Positions 44,301 to 55,468 of a stretch of DNA of 64,000 nucleotides are shown one piece after another (position 1 is the first letter of the stretch; every line of letters begins with the position of its first letter). The notes under the pieces were generated by a model. That model ran no database searches, had not been told where the DNA came from, and was given only the letters and a program-made list of their open reading frames with translations. The stretch is taken from the NCBI RefSeq assembly GCF_019175385.1, contig NC_083341.1, positions 93,522,321-93,586,320 of the forward strand. Direction: 5' to 3'. Origin of the DNA: Lycium barbarum. Its lineage: Eukaryota; Streptophyta; Magnoliopsida; Solanales; Solanaceae. Made by a program: the position numbers and the translations under genes.

Positions 44301-45084
44301 AAAGAGTTCTTGGTATGTATGAGATACGTAAAATAGAACGAACCAAGGAAAGGGAAGTTTACGAATAAGATTATATGCTCATACACGAATCACACAAGAA
44401 CGGCTATGTAACCTGCAAGTATTTACATGTCGAGAATGAAACCAATTGGGTACTTAAAAAGAGGAGTAAGAAGTAAGTAAAAATAGTGTGTTTGTGATAC
44501 TCCGGGTCAGTTGAGGGAAAATATATGATAAATTGAGTTGAAATGTTGAGTTGGAATTATCATTAAGGACAAATAGGACAATTACTCTGAATATAATATA
44601 AGTATATGTTATATGTTTCCTACAATAGCCCTGGGGTGTGTTAGATTACTCATGAATTCGATGGGATCATTGAATAAAGGGGGTTTTACCAGAAGAATAT
44701 TACGCCTTGGAATTTTCATTTTTGTACCATTCTGGTTATAGCGAATTTCCAACAGTTTACCAGAGGATTATGAAATTCTCAAAAATTGTGAAGCCTTTAA
44801 TGAGTCGACAAGGGACACCTACGACAGGATATCTCGGATTGAATTTACCTAGACTCTACAGATGTGAATTAATACCATTATCATGGTCATATGGAAGAAA
44901 GGAAGTGGGAGAGCTTCGAGTGTAGATGGATATAGTAAGTTGCAGTCTATTACGAAAGTAGCTAAATTATGACCACTTACTTTGGAAATTCAATATTAAC
45001 TGGTGTCAAGTGGAGAATGGTATTAAGTTAAGCAAAAAGAGGCACAACATGATAGACGAGTTCTAGTTTATACATGACTAGTTT
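41335..45084 (+). other. Element F non-coding, purine-rich interior
   Basis: 41396-42400 is collinear with D's interior and includes the 3' block at about 41800-41950. From about 42400 to 44640 the plus strand is visibly rich in A and G, with many short GAAAGAGA-like words. The only ORFs are short and show no domain. The 3' block, which follows pol in autonomous elements, is here near the 5' end. Confidence 0.8.
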
Positions 45085-45120
45085 AACATTCGAGGACGAA
45101 TGTTCTAAAGGGGGGAAGGA
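45085..45120 (+). promoter_or_regulatory. Element F inverted repeat and polypurine tract
   Basis: AACATTCG-AGGA-CGAATGTT (45085-45104), then a purine run (AAAGGGGGGAAGGA) against the 3' LTR. Confidence 0.9.
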
Positions 45121-47636
45121 TGTTACGTCCCATACTTTTGTACTTTGGACTTGTCATAAGTTAATCGACGTAAGTTAAAGGACAAGGTTAATTTTTGAGG
45201 TTATAAGTATTTATGCGATGCTTAACAAGTGATAAGTAGGTGTCGTGAAGGTTAGAGGTTACACAAATTGAATAGTATAAGTTTCATCAATACTATATCA
45301 GTACCTTTGGGCTACGGTTTGAACCGCTCGCACCGGAGGATTTTGATCATATTCAAGTATGCAAATAACGATATCAGTGTATAAAAGGATGAGGTCCCGA
45401 AATAATTTAGGACTTAACAAGTGTGACGACGGTGATTGAGAATAATATTTGGTGTATGTATAAAAAGGCTATGGACTAGAGTTCTACCACATTATTATGA
45501 TAATGAGTATATGAAGTGTGTTAAAAGTGGTTCATGTTTAATTAATCATGATCAAGAAATTAATCATATGATTAATTGGTTAAACATTGGAATAAAATGG
45601 GAGAGCAAGAAATTAATTGTTATATTATTAGGTGAGGATTAAAGTGGTTTAAGTATTGTATAATGGATAATTTTTGGTGTGGCAGCACTCTATACTCGTG
45701 GAAGCATAGTAAATGAATTAATAGTGACTTGGGACACTTGTATATATATCCATCTATTCACATTTTTGGAGAGAGTATATAAGGAAACAATATAGGTAGT
45801 ATATTGGTAGCACCAAAGCAACGCTTTTCTTCTTAATGGAAGACTACAAAAAAAATGAAATGATTCATATGTATAGTAGAAAATTAATGAGCAGCAATGT
45901 GCTTATGTTAGAGCAGCACTGTTGCAATATGAAAGAAGAAGAAAGTGGGCAACGACAAACCAAAATTCAACAACAACCTCGTATCTGTTTCGTTTAAGTA
46001 ATCCCTTGTTCTATTAAGCTCAGAGCAATGAGGGCTGATCGCATCATTGTTATAAGGTATGTAAGCACCTCTAATCATCGTAGAGAAAATCGTGATTATC
46101 GTATTGGTACATTTATAGTGTAGGACTTACGAGACGACGATTGGAAGTCGCGAACCGATTGTTTGAAATTGTTGAAATTCTGGGTGTGTGGGTATGGTTA
46201 TCTACATTGTTGTCCCGTTGTTATTAAGTTGGATTAAAGGTTTAACATGGAGTGTACGTGAAGGAAACGTTGATATGCAAGTGATATACGGACTTAGATG
46301 TTATTGTAAGATGGGGGCTGTTTTGTGATGATATTTTGGGGCTGTTTGGTATGATTTTCGTGGTTGCTTTGTGATGATATCGTTGTGATTATTTTGGGTT
46401 GTTGGTGTGTTGGGAAGGAGTAAGAAAACTAGGGGAAATGTTGTCGGATTTTCGTTAGATTGTTTGTTAGCTTACAATGAGTAGTAAAGAATAACTTTCA
46501 TATAATTGTGGCGTAATTAATACCTTGTTATAGATTACAAGCTTGGACAGTAGATTTTTGATGAATAGACATGCTTCAAGGTATGTTAAGACTATCCCTT
46601 TCTTTCATTTTGGCATGATCCTTATCATATGAATGAACACAGTGAGCAAGCGAGTTCCAAAGACTCTATTCTTAGATAGTGTAGAGATATTTGTATCCTT
46701 GGCCTCCTATGTTTTATGTCCACAACTCCCAGAGACTTATCATACTAGCTTCTTATGTCACCAGAAGAGTTTAGAGTATCCTTGTCCGAGTCTTACATGC
46801 ATTTATAAATATTATATTATCTATGGATCGGGTCGTACGTTCCTCGGCACTATTATATTATATATGAATCGGGTCGTACGTTCCTCGGCACTAGTATGTT
46901 ATATATGGATCGGGCCGTACGTTCCTCGGCACTATTATATTATATATGGATCGGGATGTACGTTCCACAACACTATCAGTTATATTATAACCTACGCCTA
47001 TCATACGCCACAGGATCAGTTTCAGTCATATAGAGTTACGCAGATATTCTCAGATGTTAGCCACAGACGCATTCAAATACTGAGACTGGTTTTCATGATT
47101 CATCTGTACTTGATGTTCTTATGCCTTACATAGTCGGTACATTGTTCGTACTGACGTCCCTTTTCCGGGGAGCGCTGTGTTCATGCCGCACAGTCCCAGA
47201 TTGTTTTGTAGGTAAAAGTATTCAGCTAGGATGGTTGGCTATCAGCTGGGGTTGGCAAACTCCATTTTTCTCCTGGAGCAGTGCCGAGTCATTATGGTTA
47301 TCATATGTGTGTATGGGTATGTCGGGGCCCTGTCCCGACTCATATGATTCAGGTGTTTACTCTTAGAGACTTTGCAGACAGTGTCCTGTGGTTAGCATGT
47401 TGAAATGTTATGTGTTGAGTAAAGCGACCAGGTAGGCCGATATGTCAGTTTGACTTACTCGGTTTTTGATTAATTGAGTATCGTTCGCAAATTTCTATGG
47501 TTTGACGGAAAGTACTTTATTGTATTTCTGATTTTTTTTTATATATCCAGTTTCATGATGTGAATGCTAGAGGGTTCGCTCAGCTCTAAGTAAGAGTTGG
47601 GTGCCCATCATGCCCTATCGGAATTGGGGTGTGACA
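45121..47636 (+). repeat. Element F 3' LTR
   Basis: 2516 bp, collinear with the 5' LTR, with scattered substitutions and a loss of about 28 bp near 46170. Palindrome form CGGTACattgttcGTACTG at 47135-47153. Confidence 0.92.
47135..47153 (+). promoter_or_regulatory. Palindrome variant, F 3' LTR
   Basis: CGGTACattgttcGTACTG: GTAC core arms kept, one mismatched outer pair. It is followed by a GTCCC/GGGGAGC second hairpin. Confidence 0.5.
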
Positions 47637-47941
47637 CAAAACATGGGTGCATACATAGGCCCATAAGGCTACAAAATGATATAACAAATAAGCTAAAGAA
47701 GTCTCACAACATCTATTACCCACACATAAGTATCTACGAGCTTCTAACCGGAATACTGAAGTCATAAGGACGGGACAGGACCCCGTCATGCCCCAACTTT
47801 GTACACAAAACAATATACCAATATGTTGCACCTCCGGAGTAGTGGGGTGCTCCTGTACAACTGCTGAGTAAGCTCCTAAGCATCTACACCGTCTCCCTGT
47901 CTACCTGTGGGCATGAACACAGTGTCCATAAAGAAAAGGAC

Positions 47942-50291
47942 TGTCATGCCCCGAACCTGGGCCTGGACGTAACACGGCACCCGGTGCCTGACTGCATGTG
48001 ACCGAGCGAACCAACTGGTTGGCTGAATCAACATGTGATATCAAAACATAACTGACTGCGGAAAACAACGAAACACATACTGATATACCAAAGGTCTGAC
48101 TGAAATCATAATGCGGAAATACTTAGACAATCTGAAAAATATCTGAAAGTAGCCAACATGGCTAAACCGAAACAACTGAGTATAACTGGCAACAAGACTA
48201 ACATAATAAATATCTGACTCTCTGAACTGTGTCTATGAAGCCTCTAATGAATACAAAAAGGTAACTGTCTAGAAAGCTATAAGAACAGCATGACTGATAT
48301 CGCCCCGAAGGAAACTGGGGCTCACCACAGTAGCTGATACGAACACTCCTAAGTAGCTAGATCGTCAACCTGTATGTCGTTACCTGCATCGCGAGATGCA
48401 GGCCCCCAAGCAATAAAAAGGGACATCAGCACATTTGAATTATACTGGTATGTAAAGCAACTGAAGCAATAAACTACTGGAACTGAAACTGAAACTGAAA
48501 CTGAACTAAACAAGAAAGCAAGAAGCTGAAGTACTCCCTGTTCTGGATGAAGAATCACCTGTAAAACTGTAAATATAACTGTGGCCTAGGGCCCAAATAA
48601 TGTGCACAAAAACTGTGGCCTCAGGCCCAAGCAATACGTATGCATAAACTGTGGCCTAGGGCCCAAAGATACAGATACAGGTGTTCAACATTAACAATTT
48701 ACAAGTCTGAGACTGGCTATAGCTGATAGCATGATAACTGTTTCTGATTAAGGGACTCATGCAAATAACTGGTTATACACTGACTGAGACTCATGTGATA
48801 ACAATGCATAAGTCTATAAAGATTACGTGTTGAGTTCATGATGTTCAAAGTGACAACCATGAACGAATGTTGTAACTGCAACCCTAGAAGATAACAGTTC
48901 TATATCATATCATGAAACTAGGGCTAAACTATATTTTGAGTCAAATTACTGACAAGTATGAAGAATGAGGCATAGGAAGAATCATGAATATTCCCTAACG
49001 TAGATAGTTAGCCTCACATACCTTAATTCCAGCATTTGAGCGTAATACAATGTTCGTCAACCCTTTCAACTTTGATCTATATCAATACAATATAAAGGGA
49101 TTCTATATTAGCAATAATATTCATGCTTTGATCATCTAAGCATTTTATCAAACACTTAGTGGGCATAAAGCTCCACAATCTCCATTAATGGTGTTTCTTC
49201 ACCCAATTCTCATTCTATTACTTCTAGGTGATTCTACAATCTCAATTAGGTGTAATTAACATCACTCTCCATCACCCATATCATTATAATAATCTCAAGT
49301 CAATAATCCAAAACCCTACTATAGTTCGTGTAATTCTCTTTACTAAACCCATTTACTATTCTCCCAAGAACTCATCAATTCACTATTATGTATGATTAGA
49401 GTGTAGAAGCATTACCTTTTTGACGTTCAATCCTCTTGAATTCGAGTTCTAGGGTCTCCACGCCCAACAATAATGTTCCACTCACAACTTTATTGATTAG
49501 AAGGGTTTACTCAAGTTAGAAAGAGATTAGGGACTCGAATTTAACCTAGAATCATGATAAAACTTACCTTTGACGGTTCTTGAGGCTTGGGACTTGTTCC
49601 CTCTGACTTTAGGGTGATATTTCGTGACTAGGGGTGTTAGGAAAATAAACCCCAAGCTTAAATATAACTTAAAACGCGAAATCCCGATTTTTGACCCGAA
49701 ACCCGACATGTTATGCGATGGGCCCGCGATGCACATGCAGAACACGACCCTCTGCAGGTCAATATTCAGAGAGGGAATTTTGTGCAATTGGTGAGTGACG
49801 CAGGGCCAGCGCACGCGCCCTCAAAAGGGACCTGTGTCGGTTTTGCATAGTGTTCAGTAAAATGGACATAACTTCTTGTACAGAGCTCTGTTTGGGCTCC
49901 ACAATATACCGTTGGAAAGCTATTTCAAAGAGATACAACTGTCTTATTTTAAGTTTCCTCATATTCCCAACGGATATTCACGAAATTTGACTGGAAGTCA
50001 GCTTAGCCGATTCTATAGAATTTTAAGTGCCTTACTATTAGCCATATTGAGACGATCATATCTCCTTGGTCCGATCTCTGATTGGCTTGGTCCTTATATC
50101 GTTTGAAAGATATTTCTACGTACTACAACTTTCATTAAGGGTACTTTCCCAAATTCCCAACTAATCAATGAGTTATGGCTGCCCGAATTAGGCCTATCAA
50201 CCATTTTCGCAAAACGTTCAAACCTTCAGTTTTTCCACTAAAGCTCTAATGACATGAATCTGACCTTAGTTCTAAGATACGAAATGTAACA
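47942..50291 (-). mobile_element. Element H: solo LTR in LTR G
   Basis: 2350 bp from TGTCATGCCCC to GTAACA, with perfect TSD AGGAC (47937-47941 and 50292-50296). No primer site, polypurine tract or second LTR is present, so it is the product of LTR-LTR recombination. Read on the minus strand it has a donor-like CAAAG|GTAAGT near 49566. The insertion is between the two hairpins of G's conserved block. Confidence 0.88.
48579..48666 (-). repeat. Three-unit palindromic array in H
   Basis: Three units of CTGTGGCCTAGGGCCCAA (the middle one reads CTCAGGCCCAA), about 35 bp apart. The core GGCC-TAG-GGCC is an inverted repeat. A run of ACTGAA units lies nearby at about 48478-48505. Confidence 0.85.
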
Positions 50292-50298
50292 AGGACGT

Positions 50299-50317
50299 CA
50301 GTATGAACAACGTACTG
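50299..50317 (-). promoter_or_regulatory. Palindrome variant, LTR G
   Basis: CAGTATgaacaacGTACTG: one transition breaks one pair; spacer 7 nt. Confidence 0.5.
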
Positions 50318-50515
50318 AGTATGTAAGGCATATATGGTAACATAATAAGGAAATATAGAAAGCATAAGAAGAAAAGATAACTGTGACTGCTTGCCTATTG
50401 AGGCGGAATCATGCATGCTCACTTTTACCTTTAAAACCAGATCATAACACATATATACAGATATAAGTAAGCTATTTGAGTCATATGTCATCACTATCCC
50501 ACGTCCGGGATAGTC

Positions 50516-50640
50516 ATCTCACGCCGCCCACTAGTGGTGCTGCCCGTGCCATATAGACACGGTGTTATTATCATTATCCGTAAGCTGCCCACTACACCCA
50601 GCGTAGTGGTGCTGCCCGGCCGTATAGGCGCGGTGTAATC
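50516..50640 (-). repeat. Two-unit GC-rich array in LTR G
   Basis: Two units built on GCCCACTA...AGTGGTGCTGCCCG and TAGRCGCGGTGT. Confidence 0.65.
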
Positions 50641-52244
50641 ATATATAAAATAAGCATACATGTGAGCCCAATTAAAGCTACAATCATATCGGAGTGACGT
50701 AAGGTCGGGAACCTCTGAATATGTTATGGCACCATCATCATCGCTACGCCTCGCCTTGAAAGAACTATTATCATGAGGTGAGGCAACAACAAAGAATAAC
50801 ATCAATGAAATCATAAACATAGGATTATCAAGCTCGTGAAAGCATCATTATCATCATCACTATCATAAAACATATCGCATAAGAAGCTCTTAAGAATCAT
50901 TAACTCTCATCTTTTGAAATGCAAGAAGGTCATGGGAGTATAGAAAAGAAATCATAATATAGAAGTGATGCCTTTGAAAGAAGGGGACTATCCTTACATA
51001 CCTTTATGTCTTCTTAATGACTAAGAGTTCTCCTTCCAAGGTCGCGATTCTACATTCAAGAGAATCCGTACAATAGTAGCTCATTGAGAACATGTTTTAA
51101 TCTAGACTAAAGCGACTAAAAGGCTAATGAAAATTGGGTAGCATTTCCTTTGTTCCTACAACTTTTTCAATATAATCAACAACTCCCAAATATCATTAAC
51201 AACACCCAAGACATCATAATCAATAAATTTCTTCATGTTAAACATTATTCAATTCTTACTATGCCCTTCCAATGTCACCCATAACCATAACCACGACATA
51301 ATACCATGTTCATTCTCATATAATACTCCTTTAACATCATTTGTATTATTCACCACTAGATTGTACTCATAACATGTCAAGAACTATAATTCAAGTCAAG
51401 TTAATGTTCAAGAATACCACTATTTTCAGATTTGAACTTCATACTCTACTTTCTTCCATAATCCAAGTCTTTCAACTACTCAATATTCTAAGTAACATGA
51501 ATTAAATGTGAAACTCACCTTTGATCACATAGGAATGGTCTTTAGATAAACATACTCCACTTGGAGAAAAGCTCAACTTCAATTCCAAAGGAATTTCTAG
51601 CTTCCATTAACCCTAATGAGCACCCATACACTTAATTTCCCTTGATTATTGCTGATTAATCCTTGCTTTCTCTTGGATATGTACTAACATGATATGGAGA
51701 ATATTCTAGAGTCTTCAAAACCTGTAGAGAATGTGAAATCTGAAAATTATGAACAAGGGCCGTCTATTTATAGTTGGGACTAGAATATTCCAGAGAGGCG
51801 GTTCGACGATCGGGTCGACGATCCGTCGACGTGTTGATGGTCCGTCGACTTGCGCCTACATATCACCGACTGCAGAAACAAGTAGTTATTTCTCGCCTGA
51901 TGTCCCGAAGAGCCTATAAAAGGTGAGCCCCGGTAGTGTTTAGAATACTGAAATAGATCTCGGTGGGCTTGGTAACTCAATAGAAATAGCTCTTTATTGA
52001 TGGGGCACAGTGACGGTCCGTTGACATGTCGACGGCCCGTCGACAGTGACTGATGTCTGCAGAATTTCCTGAATCCGTTCCGATTTGATTCGTTCAGCTT
52101 CTAACCCATAAATTGCCGCGAATACATGCTGGTACGTTTGTACACGGGGTAAGGCACTTTCTACCTTAACTTTCTCCAACGAGCTTTCTTCTCTCACCTC
52201 AAATGTCTTTGGAATCTCTCGCCTCAACGTATCAATAACCAACC

Positions 52245-52335
52245 TTTCCTCTAGACAAAATAATACCCAATAAATGAGAGATAACGGTTTCACAGTCACA
52301 ATATGGCAACTAAATAATGATTCCAATATCACATA
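52245..52335 (-). repeat. LTR E, middle segment
   Basis: Short piece of E between G and element I. It contains ATATGGCAAC, which recurs just after I. The last five bases (52331-52335, ACATA) are I's left target duplication. Confidence 0.5.
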
Positions 52336-52655
52336 TGTTATGTTCCGTGTTTTCGTATAATTGGAAATCGAGAAATAATTAAGATTTGTGTGTTATAAGG
52401 AAATATTTTGATTTTAGTGAATATGACTATGTTGGTTATGGAATCATTAATGTTAAGACATCGGGGAAGGCCGAGGGTAAATTTGGAATTTCGGAAATTA
52501 GTTTCGGGAATTACAAAACGAGATTTCTAATGAATTGGGCCAAGAAAAAAAATTGAACAAATTGAGGCCCAAAGGATGGAGGGTAGCCGGCCATAACCAT
52601 GGCCCAAACCCATTCCTTTAATGTCATGTGCTAGGAACATGACCAAGGTTATGGA

Positions 52656-52664
52656 TATATATAT
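52656..52664 (+). promoter_or_regulatory. TATA box of element I
   Basis: TATATATAT upstream of a C/A-rich initiation zone and a donor-like site about 230 nt further on. The equivalent in the 3' LTR is 60757-60765. Promoter role inferred from position and from similar boxes in F (39355) and D (23102, minus). Confidence 0.6.
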
Positions 52665-54695
52665 CACATTGTAGTTGGTAATTATCAAAGAACAAAGCAA
52701 AAATTCAAAGAGCACAAAAAAAAGGGGTTCGGCCGAACTAGAGAGAAAAATAAAGAAAAATTTCCAAGCTTGATTGTTGATCCAAAAATCCTAATCTCTA
52801 CATAATTGTGAAGTGCTCAAGACCCTCTTCAACGGGGTATAATTAGTTTGGCAAAAGAACTACGTTTACGACAAGTCGGGTTTTCAAGAAAAGGTAAGAA
52901 TTTTGCCCCTTTAATGTTATAGAATTGATGTGAATATGTTAAGGATTGGGAATAGACGAGAATCCCGTAACTTTGATGTAAATAGAAAGCCGTGGGTGTG
53001 TGTGTATATTGTGTGTTGGCCGTGAGCCATAGGGAGAAAAAAGTGAGGTGAGTTGATCTTGTTTAGTTGGTATAATGTGTTGTTGTGAACCTTGTGTCGT
53101 AAATGATTGATTGATGAATTAAATTGGCGTTGGAAAATGATTTCGGATATTATCGAAAAGCGTATACCTTCGGTATCATTATGTATATCATTGTATATTT
53201 AGAGTGCTAAAGACTTTAAATATGAATTTCTAATGATGTTAATGAATTCGGAATGAAACGACGCGAGTTAGAATGTTCGTCGTGAATTTTGATGTTTTGA
53301 AGAATTATGGAAAGTGATGGATTTTGGGGCAATTTCGTGTATGGCTTGGATTGTAGTTAGGATGTGATTGTATAAGTTTGAATGAGGAAATGAATACAAT
53401 TATGTAGATATAGAATTGGAGTTTTGGAAGTTTGAATGAAAGTTGCCAACTTAGGTAATAAAGTAGAACTGTGAAGCTAGAGTGATTTGATTATTACTTG
53501 TGTTGTTTGATGATGTGTGGGCTGTTGTTATTGATGTATTTTGAGCCGAGCTAAGTCTCGAGGATGTTAGATTTATAGGGGAAATGCTGCCGAAATTTCG
53601 GTAGGCAAAAATGAAGTTAAAGGCATTTTTAAGCCTAAGAATCTCAATTGGTAACTTTGACCATTTGCAGATTTCGGACGAAACGGGACTTGACTTTTGG
53701 GAGAGCATAAGACGTCTATAAGGTATGTAAAGCTTCCCACTCCTTCGTTTGGCATATCTTAGTATGATAGGCGAATATGAGAACTTCCGGAGCATTCCTG
53801 CTCCTCGAAACCCGATCCACAGAAAAGTTACTATTCATTCAATTCAATTGAAGCCTAAGGGCTCTATTTTGGCTAGAATGCCACCACTCGTCCGAAACCT
53901 ATCGAAATGTGGTCGGGTAACTTAGAAATGATGGTGTATGACCCTTTGGCCTATGAATGTTCAGAAAATATGTTCGCCACCTCAATTTGACTCGAGGTGG
54001 GCCCGCTAACCCCGATACGCCCTATTTGCCTTATTGGGCTATCTTTGTGAATAAAGTTTGATATGATACTTTCGATTTTGGAACTCCCTCCTACGAGATA
54101 TGTTTTGGATATTATGATATACTAAGTTACGTTTTGAGCCATACGTACCATTTTGGGAAACTTTTTGTGAAACGAACCTTTGTATCGTCTAAGTATTCGA
54201 TTACTTTGTATTATGGAATGACTTATGAAACCATTATGTTTTGAAAGACTATTTTGAAATATGATTTGCATTTGTTTGCTCACGACTCCGCTCGTGCCCT
54301 ATTATGACTTCGTTCACCGATTCCCGGGCCGGTTTTGATTCGTGCGCCTTAGGATAATTCGGCCGTATGCTGTGTTACGGTTCCCGAGGCTTCGCCATAG
54401 GGCCGGGTTCCGTTTGGAGTTATGCTGTGATATGGCTCGTGATGCGATACGCTCACCTATGATTATGTTTGTGTTCGGGGATGTACGGAGATTTGAAACC
54501 TTCTGGTGTTATGCTGTGTGTGGCGCCAGCGTCGGAGTGGCGACCACGTTCCTAAGCGTCTGCATGATTTCGTTTGCATTATATATACGTATATGATTTC
54601 GATACGGATTTTGACATACCGATTTGTATTCCATCTTGTTATCTGATTTGCTTTCAGTTTTGATCCATATTTCTGTACTCCGTGCTTTACATACT

Positions 54696-54714
54696 CAGTA
54701 CATATTTCGTACTG
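54696..54714 (+). promoter_or_regulatory. CAGTAC-N7-GTACTG palindrome, I 5' LTR
   Basis: CAGTACatatttcGTACTG, then the strong second hairpin CCCCC-TTTCTT-CGGGGG and the conserved ATGCCCGCAGGTA. Confidence 0.65.
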
Positions 54715-55269
54715 ACCCCCTTTCTTCGGGGGCTGCGTTTTATGCCCGCAGGTACAGACATTGGTGACCCTCCGCAGTAGGCTTCACTCTTTGCTATTCC
54801 GGAGTACTCCTCTTTGATCCGGAGTCCACTTTTGGTACAGACTCCTTTTGCTTTGTATATATTCTGTACATTTGACTATTTGGGTACGGCGGGGCCCTGT
54901 CTCGCCATATGTCTTTGTTTTGAGTTCGTAGAGGCCTGTAGTCATATATGTGGGGTGAGGGTCCTGTATGTGTTGGTTTGATTTCGTTTTTTGGTCTTAA
55001 AGCGGTTTGTTCATTATGATGGCCCCAAATGGCCCTTATGCTTACGTTTGCACTTTTGACCGGCGATGTCTATTCCGCCGCTCAGTTTGTATTTGATATG
55101 GCATTTTGATTTGGTGCGACCGCTTAAGACATACTTTGATATAAATTGCATTTGATATGATTTCGTAAAATTCGGAAATACGTTTGGACCTTATAATTAA
55201 TGTGTGATTCGGTCTGGGCACCCAGGTAGGGTGCCAGTCGCGGCCCACGGGGCTGGGTCGTGACAAAAG

Positions 55270-55281
55270 TGGTATCAGAGC
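55270..55281 (+). promoter_or_regulatory. Element I primer binding site (tRNA-iMet)
   Basis: TGGTATCAGAGC four bases after the 5' LTR. Confidence 0.94.
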
Positions 55282-55325
55282 GGTTTGTCCTCAGAATGTC
55301 TACAGGCCGTGTCTCGTAGAGTCTT

Positions 55326-55359
55326 GTTTATCGATGTGTTGTGCACCACATCTATAAAC
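55326..55359 (+). ncRNA. Element I leader stem-loop with GTGCAC loop
   Basis: Outer stem GTTTAT (55326-55331) with ATAAAC (55354-55359); inner stem GATGTG (55333-55338) with CACATC (55347-55352), fully paired; 8-nt loop TTGTGCAC. The palindrome GTGCAC is at 55341-55346. This is the best-paired copy in the window. Confidence 0.7.
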
Positions 55360-55468
55360 AGGAAGCTACAGGGCATTTAGGGTATTAATTTCTTTGGAAT
55401 CTTAGATCGTGCGATAGAGCTGTGCTATTAGGATGATTTTGATCTGACTCGCCTTTGTGTTTGCAGTG

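Larger units (their letters stand above)
38699..47636 (+). mobile_element. Element F: non-autonomous LTR retrotransposon (LARD-like)
   Basis: Termini are TGTTACATCCC and GGGTGTGACA, with perfect TSD CAAAA (38694-38698 and 47637-47641). LTRs of 2542 and 2516 bp flank an interior of 3880 bp. The interior has a primer site, leader hairpin, the interior domain shared with D, a further roughly 2.7 kb of purine-rich non-coding sequence, and a polypurine tract. No gag or pol sequence is recognisable in any frame. It is inserted in LTR G. Confidence 0.92.
38552..52239 (-). mobile_element. Element G: probable solo LTR carrying F and H
   Basis: Its parts are 38552-38698, 47642-47941 and 50297-52239, about 2.39 kb in total. 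They follow the order of element A's LTR from the CGTCACGACCC end through the palindrome (50299-50317) and GC-rich array (50516-50640) to an A-like promoter end. No interior or second LTR is present, which implies a solo LTR. The CAACC on both sides (38547-38551, 52240-52244) may be the TSD. The terminal TG is CG and the other end is degenerate, so edges are tentative. Confidence 0.55.
52336..55265 (+). repeat. Element I 5' LTR
   Basis: 2930 bp. Gene-like promoter region: TATATATAT at 52656-52664, a leader of about 200 nt, donor-like AAAAG|GTAAGA (GT at 52894-52895), and a second ATAAG|GTATGTAAAG (GT at 53723-53724). A GC-rich region with CTCGTGCC and CCCGGGCCGG lies at 54285-54560, then the palindrome. 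Confidence 0.94.

Noticed and set aside
38552..52239. G as a full-length element with an interior
   Set aside because: The pieces add up to one LTR only, in the order of element A's LTR. No primer site, polypurine tract or second LTR belongs to it.
54342..54596. 84-codon plus-strand ORF in I's 5' LTR, repeated as 90 codons at 62444-62716
   Set aside because: Open by chance in the GC-rich part of the LTR. No known domain, and its end differs between the two LTRs through one substitution.
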